From Planomicrobium okeanokoites (lineage in GTDB: Bacteria; Bacillota; Bacilli; Bacillales_A; Planococcaceae), in NCBI RefSeq assembly GCF_003428875.1, contig NZ_QQRS01000001.1, forward strand, positions 124,001 to 188,000: 64,000 nucleotides of DNA, given 5' to 3'. The position numbers and the translations under genes are program-made. Positions 15,485 through 24,806 of the stretch are shown here, piece after piece (within the stretch, counting starts at the first letter, position 1; each line of letters opens with the position of its first letter). The notes under the pieces are model-generated. The model did no database searches and was not told where the DNA came from. It saw only the letters and a list, made by a program, of their open reading frames with translations.

Positions 15485-17848
15485 ATGATCGCGGAACGCG
15501 CATTAAAGACACTCGAATTTTATAAAATCCGTGACGAAGTGGCGCGATATTGCACCTCTTCACTCGGTAAAAATCATATAGATAAATTGGTGCCATCTGT
15601 AGAAATCCGGGAAGTGGAGCAGCTGCTTGCTGAAATGGACGAAGCAGCCCAGGTTTTACGTGTGAAAAATAATGTGCCGATGGGCGGTATTTTTGACGTC
15701 CGGATGCACGCAAGAAGAGCGCAAATTGGAGGTTCGTTGAGCCCGGTCGAATTGATGGAGGTATCATCAACCATTCGCGCCAGCCGGATTCTTCGCCAAT
15801 TTTTCGAAGCAATTCGTGAAGAAGGAGATATCCAAATCCCTTTATTCCTTGAGAAAAAGGAATCGATGCCGATTCTGACACAATTGGAACACGACATCAA
15901 TGCGTGCATCGATGACAACGGAGGGGTGCTGGATTCAGCAAGTCCCGCATTGCGCTCGATCCGCCAGCAACTGCGTTCGCAGGAAAGCCGGGTACGCGAG
16001 CGGCTGGAAAGCTTGGTGCGTGGAAAAAATGCGTCGAAAATGCTGTCGGATTCCATCGTCACCATCCGCAATGACCGGTTTGTCATTCCAGTCAAACAGG
16101 AATATCGCAGCCATTATGGCGGCATTATCCATGACCAGTCTTCATCCGGACAGACGCTTTTCATCGAACCGGATGCGGTGGTGCAGGCAAATAATGAAGT
16201 GCGCCGTCTGAAAATGAAAGAGAAAGAAGAGATTGACCGTATCCTTCAGATGCTGTCGGCCCAGGTGCAGGAAGTGGCACATGACATTTTCGTCATGGTC
16301 GAAGTGCTTGGTGAAATCGACATGATCTTCGCCAAAGCGAAATACGGTTCAGCCAATAAATGCTCAAAACCAGCTATGAATACAGAGGGCTATATCAATC
16401 TTAAAAAAGCCCGCCATCCTTTGATTCCAAAAGATGAAGTGGTCGCCAACGATATCGAATTTGGCCGTGACATTACAGCGATTGTCATAACCGGACCGAA
16501 TACAGGAGGTAAAACCGTCACCTTGAAAACGGTGGGACTCTGCACATTGATGGCCCAGGCGGGTCTGCCGGTTCCGGCGCTTGATGGCTCTGAACTTGCT
16601 GTGTTCGATCAGATTTTTGCCGATATTGGTGATGAGCAGTCGATTGAACAAAGCCTCAGTACGTTTTCGTCCCATATGGTCAACATCGTGGATATATTGA
16701 CGAAGTTCGATGAGAATTCGCTTGTCATCTTCGATGAACTGGGTGCAGGGACGGATCCGCAGGAAGGTGCGGCACTGGCGATTTCATTGCTTGACGAAGT
16801 TCATGGCAGAGGCGCGCGCGTCATTGCGACGACTCACTATCCCGAGCTTAAAGCATACGGCTATAACCGGCCGGGAGTGGCGAATGCCAGCGTGGAATTC
16901 AATGTGGAAACTTTAAGTCCCACGTACCGCTTGTTAATCGGCGTTCCTGGACGAAGCAACGCATTTGAGATTTCAAAACGCCTCGGATTGCCTGAGCACA
17001 TCATCACCCATGCACAAAGCTTTACCGGCACGGACAGCCGCCAGGTGGATTCCATGATTGCGTCACTCGAGAAGAGCCGCAGGGAATCTGAGCAGGATGC
17101 CGAACGCTCAAGCGAAGTACTGAAGGAATCTGAGAAATTAAAAGAAGAACTGGCTGCCCAATTAAAACAATATGAACAGAAAAAAGAGCAGCTTGAAGAA
17201 AAAGCGCGTGAAAAAGCGCGCAAGATTGTCGACCAGGCCCGTGCAGAAGCGGAAGAGGTCATTTCCGACTTGCGGAAGATGCAGCTGAACCAGCAAGGCT
17301 CCATCAAAGAGCATCAATTGATCGATGCGAAAAAACGTCTTGAAGGGGCCGCGCCAGAAAACCGCATTTTGAAAAAAGCGGCTAAAGACAAACAGCGCGA
17401 AGTGAAGTTGAAACCCAATGATGAAGTCAAAGTGATTTCATTCGGACAAAAAGGCACGCTGGTCGAAAAAGTTTCCGACAAGGAATGGATCGTGCAGATC
17501 GGCATCCTGAAGATGAAATTGCCGGAATCGGATCTTTCCTATACAAAACCGGAAAAGGAAAAAGAGACGCGCACCATGGCCACTCTCAAAGACCGCGACA
17601 GCCATGTGAAGCTGGAGCTTGATTTGAGAGGCGAACGCTATGAAGATGCGCTTGCCCGTGTTGAAAAATACCTCGATGATGCGTTATTATCGAATTACCA
17701 TCAAGTTTCCATTATTCATGGAAAAGGGACAGGTGCGCTGCGGCAAGGCGTGCAGCAATACCTGAAAAAACATCCGCGTGTAAAAAGTTACCGCTTTGGC
17801 GAAGCGGGTGAAGGCGGTTCAGGAGTGACCGTCGCCGAGTTGAAGTAG
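15485..17848 (+). CDS. mutS2: Endonuclease MutS2 (MutSB) with Smr domain
   Basis: MutS2 is an ATPase and nuclease that acts on branched DNA and, in Bacillus, on collided ribosomes. The 787 residues show the MutS core and ATPase with Walker [16 protein letters not shown] (about 336-350), Walker [14 protein letters not shown], a long charged coiled coil (about 520-620), a KOW-like region ([19 protein letters not shown]) and a C-terminal Smr nuclease domain ([23 protein letters not shown]). The mismatch-recognition domain I is absent, as expected for MutS2. ATG at 15485 lies 6-7 bases after AGGAGGTG; the GTG at 15476 falls inside the ribosome site. Confidence 0.95.
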   Translation: MIAERALKTLEFYKIRDEVARYCTSSLGKNHIDKLVPSVEIREVEQLLAEMDEAAQVLRVKNNVPMGGIFDVRMHARRAQIGGSLSPVELMEVSSTIRASRILRQFFEAIREEGDIQIPLFLEKKESMPILTQLEHDINACIDDNGGVLDSASPALRSIRQQLRSQESRVRERLESLVRGKNASKMLSDSIVTIRNDRFVIPVKQEYRSHYGGIIHDQSSSGQTLFIEPDAVVQANNEVRRLKMKEKEEIDRILQMLSAQVQEVAHDIFVMVEVLGEIDMIFAKAKYGSANKCSKPAMNTEGYINLKKARHPLIPKDEVVANDIEFGRDITAIVITGPNTGGKTVTLKTVGLCTLMAQAGLPVPALDGSELAVFDQIFADIGDEQSIEQSLSTFSSHMVNIVDILTKFDENSLVIFDELGAGTDPQEGAALAISLLDEVHGRGARVIATTHYPELKAYGYNRPGVANASVEFNVETLSPTYRLLIGVPGRSNAFEISKRLGLPEHIITHAQSFTGTDSRQVDSMIASLEKSRRESEQDAERSSEVLKESEKLKEELAAQLKQYEQKKEQLEEKAREKARKIVDQARAEAEEVISDLRKMQLNQQGSIKEHQLIDAKKRLEGAAPENRILKKAAKDKQREVKLKPNDEVKVISFGQKGTLVEKVSDKEWIVQIGILKMKLPESDLSYTKPEKEKETRTMATLKDRDSHVKLELDLRGERYEDALARVEKYLDDALLSNYHQVSIIHGKGTGALRQGVQQYLKKHPRVKSYRFGEAGEGGSGVTVAELK

Positions 17849-17869
17849 GAATATAGGGGAGATTGAGCA

Positions 17870-18283
17870 ATGTCAGAGACTGGGTTTTGGACGCATCCGC
17901 TTGTCGAGACGGCAGGCTATTTCAGTGTAGTAGTATTGTGTTTGATCGTGGCGATGGTGATTTTCGAAGTCATCACCAAGTATAAAAACTGGGAAGAAAT
18001 CAAAAAAGGCAACCTGTCAGTGGCCATGGCGACTGGCGGGAAGATTTTTGGTGTAACGAATATTTTCCGTTATTCTATCGAACAGCACAACACGCTGCCG
18101 GAAATGATCGGCTGGGGAGTCTATGGATTCGGCCTGCTGATATTCGCTTATATCCTGTTTGAATTTTTAACGCCTAAATTCAAAGTCGACGATGAGATCG
18201 AGAACGACAACAGATCTGTCGGTCTGATTTCCATGATGATTTCCGTGGGGCTGTCATTTGTAATCGGTGCAAGTATTTCTTAG
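17870..18283 (+). CDS. yshE: DUF350 family membrane protein (YshE)
   Basis: The 137-residue protein has four likely membrane helices (about 12-33, 51-63, 80-102 and 113-135) and matches YshE by position and topology. DUF350 proteins have no established function; several are linked to envelope stress. It lies between mutS2 and the lcfA operon, as in B. subtilis. ATG at 17870 follows GGGGAGATTGAG. A 26-codon membrane peptide gene appears to follow 12 bases after its stop. Confidence 0.85.
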   Translation: MSETGFWTHPLVETAGYFSVVVLCLIVAMVIFEVITKYKNWEEIKKGNLSVAMATGGKIFGVTNIFRYSIEQHNTLPEMIGWGVYGFGLLIFAYILFEFLTPKFKVDDEIENDNRSVGLISMMISVGLSFVIGASIS

Positions 18284-18295
18284 GAGTTGTGGCAC

Positions 18296-18376
18296 TTGGA
18301 AAATCTAATAAAGATCCTGATCGTTTGTTGTGTATTGTTTGTACTCGTCGGGATTGTCTATCTTTTCATGATCTAG
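18296..18376 (+). CDS. Putative 26-residue single-pass membrane peptide
   Basis: TTG at 18296 opens a 26-codon frame that ends TAG at 18374-18376. The predicted peptide starts MENLIKIL and then runs through about 19 strongly hydrophobic residues (IVCCVLFVLVGIVYLFM). TAGGAG at 18281-18286 lies about 9 bases upstream and overlaps the yshE stop codon, so it could be translated with yshE. A terminator begins 7 bases after the stop, so the frame fills the interval exactly. No family recognised. Confidence is moderate because a frame this short could arise by chance. Confidence 0.5.
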   Translation: MENLIKILIVCCVLFVLVGIVYLFMI

Positions 18377-18382
18377 AAACGG

Positions 18383-18413
18383 AACTGCCAGCTAAAACAG
18401 CTGGCAGTTTTTT
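18383..18413 (+). terminator. Terminator after yshE and the small membrane peptide frame
   Basis: A perfect 11-bp stem, aactgccagct (18383-18393) with agctggcagtt (18399-18409), has loop aaaac and a T tail. Confidence 0.93.
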
Positions 18414-18439
18414 ATTGTATGTATTTATGAAAATAAAGT

Positions 18440-18468
18440 TTGTAAGCGCTGACATATTTCTCTATAAT
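18440..18468 (+). promoter_or_regulatory. Promoter of the lcfA-fadR-fadB-etfBA operon with overlapping cre site
   Basis: TTGTAA (18440-18445), a 17-base spacer and TATAAT (18463-18468) form a sigma-A promoter. TGTAAGCGCTGACA (18441-18454) fits the CcpA cre consensus and covers the -35 element. CcpA bound there would block RNA polymerase when preferred sugars are present. The B. subtilis lcfA operon is known to be catabolite-repressed, so this agrees with the family. Confidence 0.75.
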
Positions 18469-18520
18469 TAAAAATAGGAATATTCACACGATTCTTATAA
18501 TACAAAAGGAGGAAATTAGA

Positions 18521-20212
18521 ATGACAGAAAAGCCATGGCTTGCACATTACCCGCCGGAGATTCCTCATACACTGGATTATGAAAGTAAGCCGGTACAGGA
18601 TTATTTGACCCATACTTTCGAGGCCACACCTGAAAAAACGGCGATTCATTTCATGGGCAAAGATATGACTTACCAGGAACTTTATGATTCTGCGATGAAA
18701 TTCGCAAGTTACCTGCAAGGTCTGGGCATCAAAAAAGGTGACCGCGTAGCGATTATGCTGCCGAACTCTCCACAGGCTGTCATCGGATTCTACGGTATCC
18801 TGTATGCTGGCGGTGTAGTGGTTATGACCAACCCCTTGTATACAGAACGTGAAATTGCCTACCAGATGAAGAACTCTGGCGCCAAAGCGATTTTGGCGAT
18901 GGATATCCTTTATCCAAGGATTTCAAAAGTATTGAAGGATACGGACCTTGAAAATGTTATCATTACAGGTATCAAGGAATATCTACCGTTCCCGAAAAAT
19001 ATGATTTATCCTTTCATTCAGAAGAAACAATACGGCATTACAGTGAAAGTGGAGCATAGGGGCTCGAATCACCTATTCTCTGAAATCATGAAAACAGCAA
19101 CAACCGATGTTGCGAAAACCGAATTCGATTTTGAAAAGGACCTGGCTCTCCTGCAGTATACTGGAGGCACGACAGGATCACCGAAAGGCGTCATGCTGTC
19201 ACATAAGAACCTGATTTCAAACGCGACCATGTGTGATACGTGGCTCTATAAAACCAAGCGCGGCGAGGAAACGGTTCTCGGCATCATCCCGTTATTCCAC
19301 GTGTATGGACTTACAACTGTGCTGATCCTATCAGTTATGCAGGGCAATAAAATGGTGCTGTTGCCGAAATTCGATCCAGAAACTGCTTTGAAGACGATCA
19401 GTAAACAGAAACCGACTTTATTCCCGGGGGCTCCGACGCTGTATATCGGATTGATGAACCACTCGGATATCAAGAAATACGACCTTTCTTCAATCAGCGC
19501 GTGTTTGAGCGGTTCTGCGCCGCTGCCGGTGGAAGTTCAGGAGAAATTCGAGAAGATCACGGGCGGCCGTCTGGTGGAAGGTTACGGGTTAACAGAAACT
19601 TCACCGGTAACGCATTCGAATCTTGTGTGGGGAGACAGAGTCAAAGGCTCTATCGGATTGCCATATCCGGACACGGATTGCAAAGTGTTTCAGCCAGGAA
19701 CGACTGAAGAAGTGCCCCATGGTGAAATCGGTGAAATCGGCATCAAAGGACCTCAAGTCATGCAGGGCTATTGGAATAATCCAGAAGCTACGGCTGCCAC
19801 GATTGTCGATGGCTGGCTGATGACAGGCGACCTTGGCTATATGGATGATGCAGGCCATTTCTTCGTGGTTGACCGCAAAAAAGACATGATCATCGCTGGT
19901 GGATTCAATATCTACCCACGTGAAATCGAAGAAATCCTTTATGAAAACGAAGCTATTCAGGAATGCGTCGTAGCGGGCATACCGGATCCTTACCGCGGAG
20001 AAACCGTGAAAGCATACATCGTCCTGAAAGAAGGCAAATCGATTACGGAAGAAGAACTGGATGCGTATTGCAGGGAACATCTAGCGGCATTTAAAGTACC
20101 TCGCATCTATGAATTCCGTACTGAACTGCCGAAAACAGCAGTCGGCAAGATTTTGAGACGCTCTCTGATCGATGAAGAGAAGCAGAAGCTCAGCGAAGCC
20201 GTCCCTTCATAA
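18521..20212 (+). CDS. lcfA: Long-chain fatty-acid--CoA ligase (LcfA)
   Basis: This is an adenylate-forming enzyme that activates long-chain fatty acids with ATP and CoA for beta-oxidation. The 563 residues match LcfA. The AMP-binding signature YTGGTTGSPKGVMLSHKN is at about 210-227, a YGLTETSP motif lies near 352, and the C-terminal mobile domain shows GWLMTGDLGYMDD, VDRKKDMII and the catalytic Lys in LPKTAVGKILRRSL. ATG follows AAAGGAGG. It is the first gene of the operon with fadR, fadB, etfB and etfA. A hairpin carrying a FadR-like box lies between it and fadR. Confidence 0.95.
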   Translation: MTEKPWLAHYPPEIPHTLDYESKPVQDYLTHTFEATPEKTAIHFMGKDMTYQELYDSAMKFASYLQGLGIKKGDRVAIMLPNSPQAVIGFYGILYAGGVVVMTNPLYTEREIAYQMKNSGAKAILAMDILYPRISKVLKDTDLENVIITGIKEYLPFPKNMIYPFIQKKQYGITVKVEHRGSNHLFSEIMKTATTDVAKTEFDFEKDLALLQYTGGTTGSPKGVMLSHKNLISNATMCDTWLYKTKRGEETVLGIIPLFHVYGLTTVLILSVMQGNKMVLLPKFDPETALKTISKQKPTLFPGAPTLYIGLMNHSDIKKYDLSSISACLSGSAPLPVEVQEKFEKITGGRLVEGYGLTETSPVTHSNLVWGDRVKGSIGLPYPDTDCKVFQPGTTEEVPHGEIGEIGIKGPQVMQGYWNNPEATAATIVDGWLMTGDLGYMDDAGHFFVVDRKKDMIIAGGFNIYPREIEEILYENEAIQECVVAGIPDPYRGETVKAYIVLKEGKSITEEELDAYCREHLAAFKVPRIYEFRTELPKTAVGKILRRSLIDEEKQKLSEAVPS

Positions 20213-20239
20213 AGCTTGACACAATAAGCAGTAAACTAT

Positions 20240-20287
20240 AATATGAAAATATGAATGAATCGCCATTCATATTTTCATATTTTTTTG
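20240..20287. promoter_or_regulatory. 18-bp perfect hairpin with FadR-like box upstream of fadR
   Basis: An 18-bp perfect inverted repeat (20240-20257 with 20264-20281, spacer aatcgc) is followed by a T run, so it can act as a terminator or attenuator. Its centre, TGAATGAATCGCCATTCA (20252-20269), resembles the B. subtilis FadR operator TGAATGANTANTCATTCA with two mismatches. The element may limit read-through from lcfA and bind FadR, which is encoded 13 bases later. Confidence 0.7.
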
Positions 20288-20299
20288 GGTGGTGAGGAA

Positions 20300-20884
20300 T
20301 TGGTAAAAAAAGATAAACCGAAATATAAGCAAATAATCGATGCGGCGGTGATCGTCATCGCCGAAAATGGCTACCATCAAGCCCAGGTTTCGAAAATCGC
20401 TAAACAAGCCGGGGTCGCGGATGGTACAATTTATTTGTATTTCAAAAACAAAGAAGACATTCTCATATCTGTCTTTCAGGAAAAGATGGCGGTTTTCGTC
20501 AGCAAATTGGAACAGATTCTCGAGAAAGATCATTCAGCCGCTGAAAAACTGAAGCATATGATCGAGAGTCACTTCAATTTATTGGCGAACGATATCCATT
20601 TGGCTATCGTCACCCAGCTCGAACTCAGGCAGTCGAATACCGAGATCCGGCTGAAGATCAACAGCGTCCTTCGGGAATATCTTCTATTGCTGGATCAAAT
20701 CCTGATCAGCGGTATGGAAGCGAATGAGTTCGATAAGGACATGGATATCCGCCTGGCCAGACAGATGGTCTTCGGTACGATGGATGAAACCATAACGACG
20801 TGGGTCATGAATGAGCATAAATATGATCTGGTCGAATTGGCTCCGAAAGTCCATCATTTATTGATGAAGGGCATGCGTGCCTAA
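20300..20884 (+). CDS. fadR: TetR-family fatty-acid degradation repressor FadR (YsiA)
   Basis: FadR represses beta-oxidation genes and is released by long-chain acyl-CoA. The 194 residues equal the B. subtilis protein in length. The N-terminal TetR HTH is nearly identical in pattern: [44 protein letters not shown] (written in part: [17 protein letters not shown], about 25-41). The C-terminal domain binds ligand. TTG at 20300 was chosen because GGTGA (20291-20295) is correctly spaced and it gives the family N terminus; an upstream ATG at 20255 lies within the hairpin. It sits inside the operon it probably controls. Confidence 0.93.
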   Translation: MVKKDKPKYKQIIDAAVIVIAENGYHQAQVSKIAKQAGVADGTIYLYFKNKEDILISVFQEKMAVFVSKLEQILEKDHSAAEKLKHMIESHFNLLANDIHLAIVTQLELRQSNTEIRLKINSVLREYLLLLDQILISGMEANEFDKDMDIRLARQMVFGTMDETITTWVMNEHKYDLVELAPKVHHLLMKGMRA

Positions 20885-20901
20885 GAGAGGGGTTTATCAG
20901 A

Positions 20902-21675
20902 ATGGAATTTATCAGTTATCGTGTAGAAGACGGGGTTGCGGTCGCAACGATCAACCGTCCGCCGGCAAACGCTTTGTCGCGCGCTTTGATCATGGAAGTG
21001 GATGAATTGTTGAGTGCAGTCGAAAACGATGACGCTGTCCGCGCAATCGTATTGCACGGAGAAGGCAGATTCTTCTCAGCTGGAGCGGATATCAAGGAAT
21101 TTACCCAGGTCACTTCAGGTGAAGAATTTTCAAAACTCGCTGCAAGCGGGCAAAAAGTTTTTGAACGGGTTGAAACATTCCATAAGCCTGTTATCGCTGC
21201 AATCCACGGTGCTGCCCTTGGCGGCGGTCTGGAGCTCGCGATGAGTTGTCAAATGCGTTTTGTTTCAGAAAATGCTAAGCTAGGATTGCCGGAACTTCAG
21301 CTTGGGCTTATTCCTGGTTTTGCGGGAACACAAAGATTGCCGAGATATGTCGGCGTTGCGAAAGCGGCCGAAATGCTATTGACTTCCGACCCGATCAGCG
21401 GAACGGAAGCAGCGCAATTGGGATTGGCGAACAGAGCTTATCCGGAAGAAGAACTTCTTTCGCAAACGCTTACAATTGCCAAGAAGATTGCCAAGAAGAG
21501 CCCGGTTTCAGTTAAAGCCGCGATTAATATGCTGCAGTATGCCAAGCATGCAGGCTATTATGACGGCGTGGAAGCCGAAGCGAATTCTTTCGGAACCGTT
21601 TTTGTGTCCGAAGATGCAAAAGAAGGAATCCAGGCGTTTCTGGAAAAACGCGAAGCACAATTTAAAGGGAAATAA
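20902..21675 (+). CDS. fadB: Enoyl-CoA hydratase (FadB/YsiB)
   Basis: This crotonase-fold enzyme hydrates trans-2-enoyl-CoA in beta-oxidation. The 257 residues show the CoA-binding and oxyanion-hole segments: SAGADIKEF (about 63-71) and [19 protein letters not shown] (about 102-120), with the catalytic Glu region [23 protein letters not shown] follows AGAGAGGGG. It lies 17 bases after fadR and 20 before etfB. Confidence 0.93.
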   Translation: MEFISYRVEDGVAVATINRPPANALSRALIMEVDELLSAVENDDAVRAIVLHGEGRFFSAGADIKEFTQVTSGEEFSKLAASGQKVFERVETFHKPVIAAIHGAALGGGLELAMSCQMRFVSENAKLGLPELQLGLIPGFAGTQRLPRYVGVAKAAEMLLTSDPISGTEAAQLGLANRAYPEEELLSQTLTIAKKIAKKSPVSVKAAINMLQYAKHAGYYDGVEAEANSFGTVFVSEDAKEGIQAFLEKREAQFKGK

Positions 21676-21695
21676 TACTTGGGAGGTCTACGTTA

Positions 21696-22469
21696 ATGAA
21701 CATTTATGTATTAGTTAAACGTACGTTCGACACAGAAGAGAAATTAGTCATTTCTGGCGGAAAGATTCAGGAAGACGGCGCAGAATTCATCATCAATCCT
21801 TACGATGAATACGCGATCGAAGAAGCGATCAACGTCCGCGATGAGCACGGCGGTGAAGTTATTGTCATCACGATGGGCGGCGAAGACGCTGAGAAACAGC
21901 TTCGTACAGCACTTGCTATGGGTGCAGACAAAGCGGTTCTTATCAACACTGAAGACGATGTAGAAGAAATGGACCAATTCACTTCAGCTTACATATTGGC
22001 TGAATATCTGAAAGATAAAGAAGCTGACCTTATCCTTGCGGGTAACGTTGCAATCGACGGCGGTTCAGGACAAGTCGGACCACGCGTTGCAGACTTGTTG
22101 GACATCAACTATGTGACTACAATCACCAGCCTTAAAATCGAAGGCGAAAAAGTGACGATCGTCCGCGATATCGAAGGAGACGCTGAAGAGCTTGAAACTT
22201 CATTGCCATTGCTGGTAACTGCTCAGCAAGGTTTGAACGAACCGCGCTATCCATCACTTCCAGGAATCATGAAAGCGAAGAAAAAACCGCTTGAAGAACT
22301 TGAACTGGATGATCTTGATATCGACGAAGACGACGTTGAAGCGAAAACAGAAACTATCGAAATCTACTTGCCGCCAGCTAAAGCTGCAGGACGCATTCTG
22401 GAAGGCGATATTTCAAACCAGGTGACTGAACTGGTCAGCTTGCTTAAAAACGAAGCGAAAGTAATATAA
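21696..22469 (+). CDS. etfB: Electron transfer flavoprotein beta subunit
   Basis: EtfB binds AMP and, with EtfA, carries electrons from acyl-CoA dehydrogenases to the respiratory chain. The 257 residues have the ETF alpha/beta fold, with MNIYVLVKRTFDTEEKL at the N terminus, the conserved GNVAIDGGSGQVGPRVADLL (about 110-129) and PRYPSLPGIMKAKKKPL (the ETF-beta signature). ATG follows GGGAGG. It is the fourth gene of the lcfA operon, separated from etfA by a family C repeat. Confidence 0.95.
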   Translation: MNIYVLVKRTFDTEEKLVISGGKIQEDGAEFIINPYDEYAIEEAINVRDEHGGEVIVITMGGEDAEKQLRTALAMGADKAVLINTEDDVEEMDQFTSAYILAEYLKDKEADLILAGNVAIDGGSGQVGPRVADLLDINYVTTITSLKIEGEKVTIVRDIEGDAEELETSLPLLVTAQQGLNEPRYPSLPGIMKAKKKPLEELELDDLDIDEDDVEAKTETIEIYLPPAKAAGRILEGDISNQVTELVSLLKNEAKVI

Positions 22470-22472
22470 ATC

Positions 22473-22640
22473 AGAAAAGCGACGGCGCCCGCTAAGCTCT
22501 GAAAGGCATAAGACAGAACAGCAGAGTGGCGAGTTTTGCCACGGCAGCTGGGCTGGCTTATGACCCGAAGAGCTGGGCCCCCGGAGTCTGGACAAAGAAA
22601 AGCGACGGCGCCCGGTAGATAGACCGGCCGTCCCGTTTTA
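22473..22640 (+). repeat. Family C structured repeat, copy 1 (between etfB and etfA)
   Basis: About 165 bases beginning agaaaagcgacggcgccc and ending after a second agaaaagcgacggcgccc at 22597. The interior reads ...agctctgaaaggcataagac... and ...ggcttatgac..., with cccggagtctggac near the end. The interior can fold into long stems, such as ggcataagac with the later gtcataagcc complement. A GC-rich hairpin and TTTT follow the last block. A second copy lies directly after etfA, so etfA is framed by the same element. Confidence 0.75.
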
Positions 22641-22691
22641 AACAGATAGAATGATTCGAGTTTTTACATCTACTTAGGAGGTAAACGGACT

Positions 22692-23657
22692 ATGTCGAAA
22701 AAAGTATTAGTATTAGGCGAAACACGTGAAGGTTCTTTGCGTAACGTTTCATTTGAAGCAATTGCCGCAGCTAAAAAAATCTCCGGCGGCGGAGAAGTCG
22801 TAAGCGTATTGATTGGTGATTCAGTTGGTGAATTCGGAGCTGAATTGGTGAACTACGGTGCTGACCGTGTCATTACAGTCGAGCATCCTCACTTGAAGTC
22901 ATACACTTCAGACGGCTATGGCCAAGCGATGATGGCAGTCATCGACCAGGAGCAGCCGGAAGCATTGGTCTTCGGCCACACAGCGGTCGGAAAAGACCTT
23001 TCTCCAAAAATCGCTTCCAAACTGCAAACAGGTTTGATCTCTGATGTTACAGATATCGAAGGAGAAGGCGATGATGCAGTATACATCCGTCCGATCTACT
23101 CCGGTAAAGCGTTTGAAAAAGTAAAAAATAAAGGCGGAATCGACTTCATCACAATCCGTCCAAACAACATTGCGCCTCTTGAAAGAGAAGAGCGTTCTGG
23201 AGATGTCAGCTCATTGTCAGTGGACATCACGAACTTGCGCACAATCATCCAAAACGTTGTCCGCAAATCTGCTGAAGGTGTTGACCTTTCAGAAGCAAAA
23301 GTCATCATTGCAGGCGGACGCGGCGTGAAGAGTGCAGATGGCTTTGCGCCGTTGCAGGAACTTGCTGACCTTCTTGGCGGAGCAGTCGGCGCATCCCGCG
23401 GTGCATGTGACGCGGATTACGTGGATTACTCACTTCAAATCGGCCAGACTGGTAAAGTCGTAACGCCGGACCTATACATTGCAGCTGGTATTTCCGGCGC
23501 AATCCAGCATTTGGCTGGTATGTCCAACTCGAAAGTGATCGTTGCGATCAACAAAGATCCGGAAGCGAACATTTTCAAAGTTGCTGACTACGGTATCGTA
23601 GGAGATTTGTTTGAAGTCATTCCGATGCTGACTGAAGAGTTTAAGAAAGTAATGTAA
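22692..23657 (+). CDS. etfA: Electron transfer flavoprotein alpha subunit
   Basis: EtfA holds the FAD of the ETF dimer. The 321 residues include the N-terminal ETF fold (1-190) and the C-terminal FAD-binding domain with the ETF-alpha signature [29 protein letters not shown] (about 257-285). [11 protein letters not shown] (about 206) and [12 protein letters not shown] are FAD-contacting loops. ATG follows GGAGG (22677-22681). It is the last gene of the lcfA operon. Confidence 0.95.
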   Translation: MSKKVLVLGETREGSLRNVSFEAIAAAKKISGGGEVVSVLIGDSVGEFGAELVNYGADRVITVEHPHLKSYTSDGYGQAMMAVIDQEQPEALVFGHTAVGKDLSPKIASKLQTGLISDVTDIEGEGDDAVYIRPIYSGKAFEKVKNKGGIDFITIRPNNIAPLEREERSGDVSSLSVDITNLRTIIQNVVRKSAEGVDLSEAKVIIAGGRGVKSADGFAPLQELADLLGGAVGASRGACDADYVDYSLQIGQTGKVVTPDLYIAAGISGAIQHLAGMSNSKVIVAINKDPEANIFKVADYGIVGDLFEVIPMLTEEFKKVM

Positions 23658-23660
23658 TTA

Positions 23661-23800
23661 AGAAAAGCGACGGCGCCCGTTCAGCTCCGACAGGCTTAAG
23701 ATGAACTTCCGAAGCGGCGCTCTATGCCGCACAGGAAGGGCAGCTTAAGTTCGAGGAGTTGGGCAGCCGGAGTCTGGACGGAGAAAAGCGACGGCCTGCA
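23661..23800 (+). repeat. Family C structured repeat, copy 2 (after etfA)
   Basis: It starts agaaaagcgacggcgcccg, as copy 1 does, and repeats agctccgacaggcttaagat and ccggagtctggac, with a final agaaaagcgacggc at 23783. Stems such as aggcttaag with cttaagtt, and cggcgc with gccgc, differ from copy 1. The element runs into the terminator at 23792. Confidence 0.75.
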
Positions 23801-23818
23801 TTGTGCAGGCCGTTTTTT
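23792..23818 (+). terminator. Terminator of the lcfA operon
   Basis: A perfect 9-bp stem, cggcctgca (23792-23800) with tgcaggccg (23804-23812), is followed by six T. It is fused to the 3' end of the family C repeat. Confidence 0.9.
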
Positions 23819-23856
23819 AGTTTGGAAAAAGTCGATTTTTTAAATCATTACGTTTT

Positions 23857-23956
23857 AGACGGACGCTTTCCGCGGGGAGCGGCCTAAGCCTCCTCATCCG
23901 CTTCGCTCCTTGCGGGGTCTTAGGACTCGCTCTTATTCCCGCAGGAGTCGCCGTCT
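23857..23956 (+). repeat. Family A intergenic repeat, copy 2
   Basis: 100 bases from agacggacgctttccgcgg to gcaggagtcgccgtct. The ends pair (agacgg with ccgtct), and ctaagcctcc pairs loosely with ggtcttag. Same length and block order as the copy at 42055. A family B element follows about 90 bases later, as at 42186. Confidence 0.85.
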
Positions 23957-24048
23957 GTCACTTCATTCTGACACCATTCGATAATAAACTGTCTGCTTCT
24001 ATTCTTGAAACAAGCAGGAATAAATCTTATATATAGAAATAGATTCGA

Positions 24049-24280
24049 GATATGGAGCAAAAGAGCGAAGACTCCCAGGGGATTAGAAACACAGTTGGCT
24101 TTCAACTGTGTTTCGAGCGAAGTGATGAGATCCACTCGGGCGAAGTGGAACGAGCACGAGTTAGCTAAGAGTTGGCCGTAGCTTGCAAGGCCAACTCTTT
24201 GCGACGAAGCTAGCGAAGCGATGCAGGAGCACGGGTTTTCACAAGCCCCCAGGAAAGCGAAGCTGTTTTGCGGAATATCG
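24049..24280 (+). repeat. Family B intergenic repeat, copy 1
   Basis: It starts gatatggagcaaaagagcg and ends gctgttttgcggaatatc, with ends that pair. Inside are cgaagactcccagggg and aagcccccaggaaagcg, which also pair. The interior holds two perfect hairpins: aaacacagttg/caactgtgttt near 24087-24113 and aagagttggcc/ggccaactctt at about 24168-24200. The second is absent from the copies at 42186 and 56673. The element lies between the family A repeat and the trxA promoter. Confidence 0.8.
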
Positions 24281-24398
24281 GAAATTCATTTTCACTTCTT
24301 AAATATCTTGCAAATTGCAGGCCTTTTTCTTCTGTTTATTTGTATAGCCAGCGGGTAAAGCAGGAGTAGGCAAAAAAATAGCTAGTGAAAAATACGCA

Positions 24399-24407
24399 TG
24401 CTATAAT
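24399..24407 (+). promoter_or_regulatory. Extended -10 promoter of trxA
   Basis: TG-C-TATAAT (24399-24407) is a good extended -10 element. No strong -35 is seen 17 bases upstream. The trxA start is 38 bases downstream. Confidence 0.6.
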
Positions 24408-24444
24408 CGGTTTATAGTTTGGTAAAACTAAGGAGGAATTATTC

Positions 24445-24759
24445 ATGGCAATTGTACACGGAACAGATCAGAACTTTTCACAGGAAGTATCAGAAGGACT
24501 AGTACTTGTTGATTTTTGGGCAACTTGGTGCGGACCTTGTAAAATGATCGCTCCTGTATTGGAAGAGCTTGACGCTGAAATGAGCGATAAAGTGAAAATC
24601 GTAAAAGTGGACGTTGATGAAAACCAGGAAACAGCTGGACAATACGGCATCATGTCAATTCCGACCCTTCTATTGATGAAAGACGGAGAGACAGTTGATA
24701 AAGTTGTCGGCTTCCGACCAAAAGAAGCATTGGCTGATTTGGTTAACCAACACGCATAA
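24445..24759 (+). CDS. trxA: Thioredoxin
   Basis: This 104-residue cytosolic thiol-disulfide oxidoreductase has the active site WCGPC with C29 and C32, the cis-Pro loop [11 protein letters not shown] (about 72-82) and a standard thioredoxin fold. ATG follows AAGGAGG. It is separated from uvrC by a terminator that overlaps the uvrC leader. The trxA-uvrC pairing matches B. subtilis. Confidence 0.97.
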   Translation: MAIVHGTDQNFSQEVSEGLVLVDFWATWCGPCKMIAPVLEELDAEMSDKVKIVKVDVDENQETAGQYGIMSIPTLLLMKDGETVDKVVGFRPKEALADLVNQHA

Positions 24760-24764
24760 TTCTT

Positions 24765-24792
24765 AACCGGGTCCATGGCGGCCCGGTTTTTT
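24765..24792 (+). terminator. Terminator after trxA
   Basis: aaccggg (24765-24771) pairs with cccggtt (24782-24788), with a ten-base loop and a T run. It lies just before the uvrC ribosome site, so some read-through into uvrC is likely. Confidence 0.8.
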
Positions 24793-24806
24793 AATAGGGT
24801 GAGAAT

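Noticed and set aside
18289..18471. 60-codon frame after yshE
   Set aside because: It crosses the terminator and lacks a ribosome site; the 26-codon frame in another phase fits the interval better.
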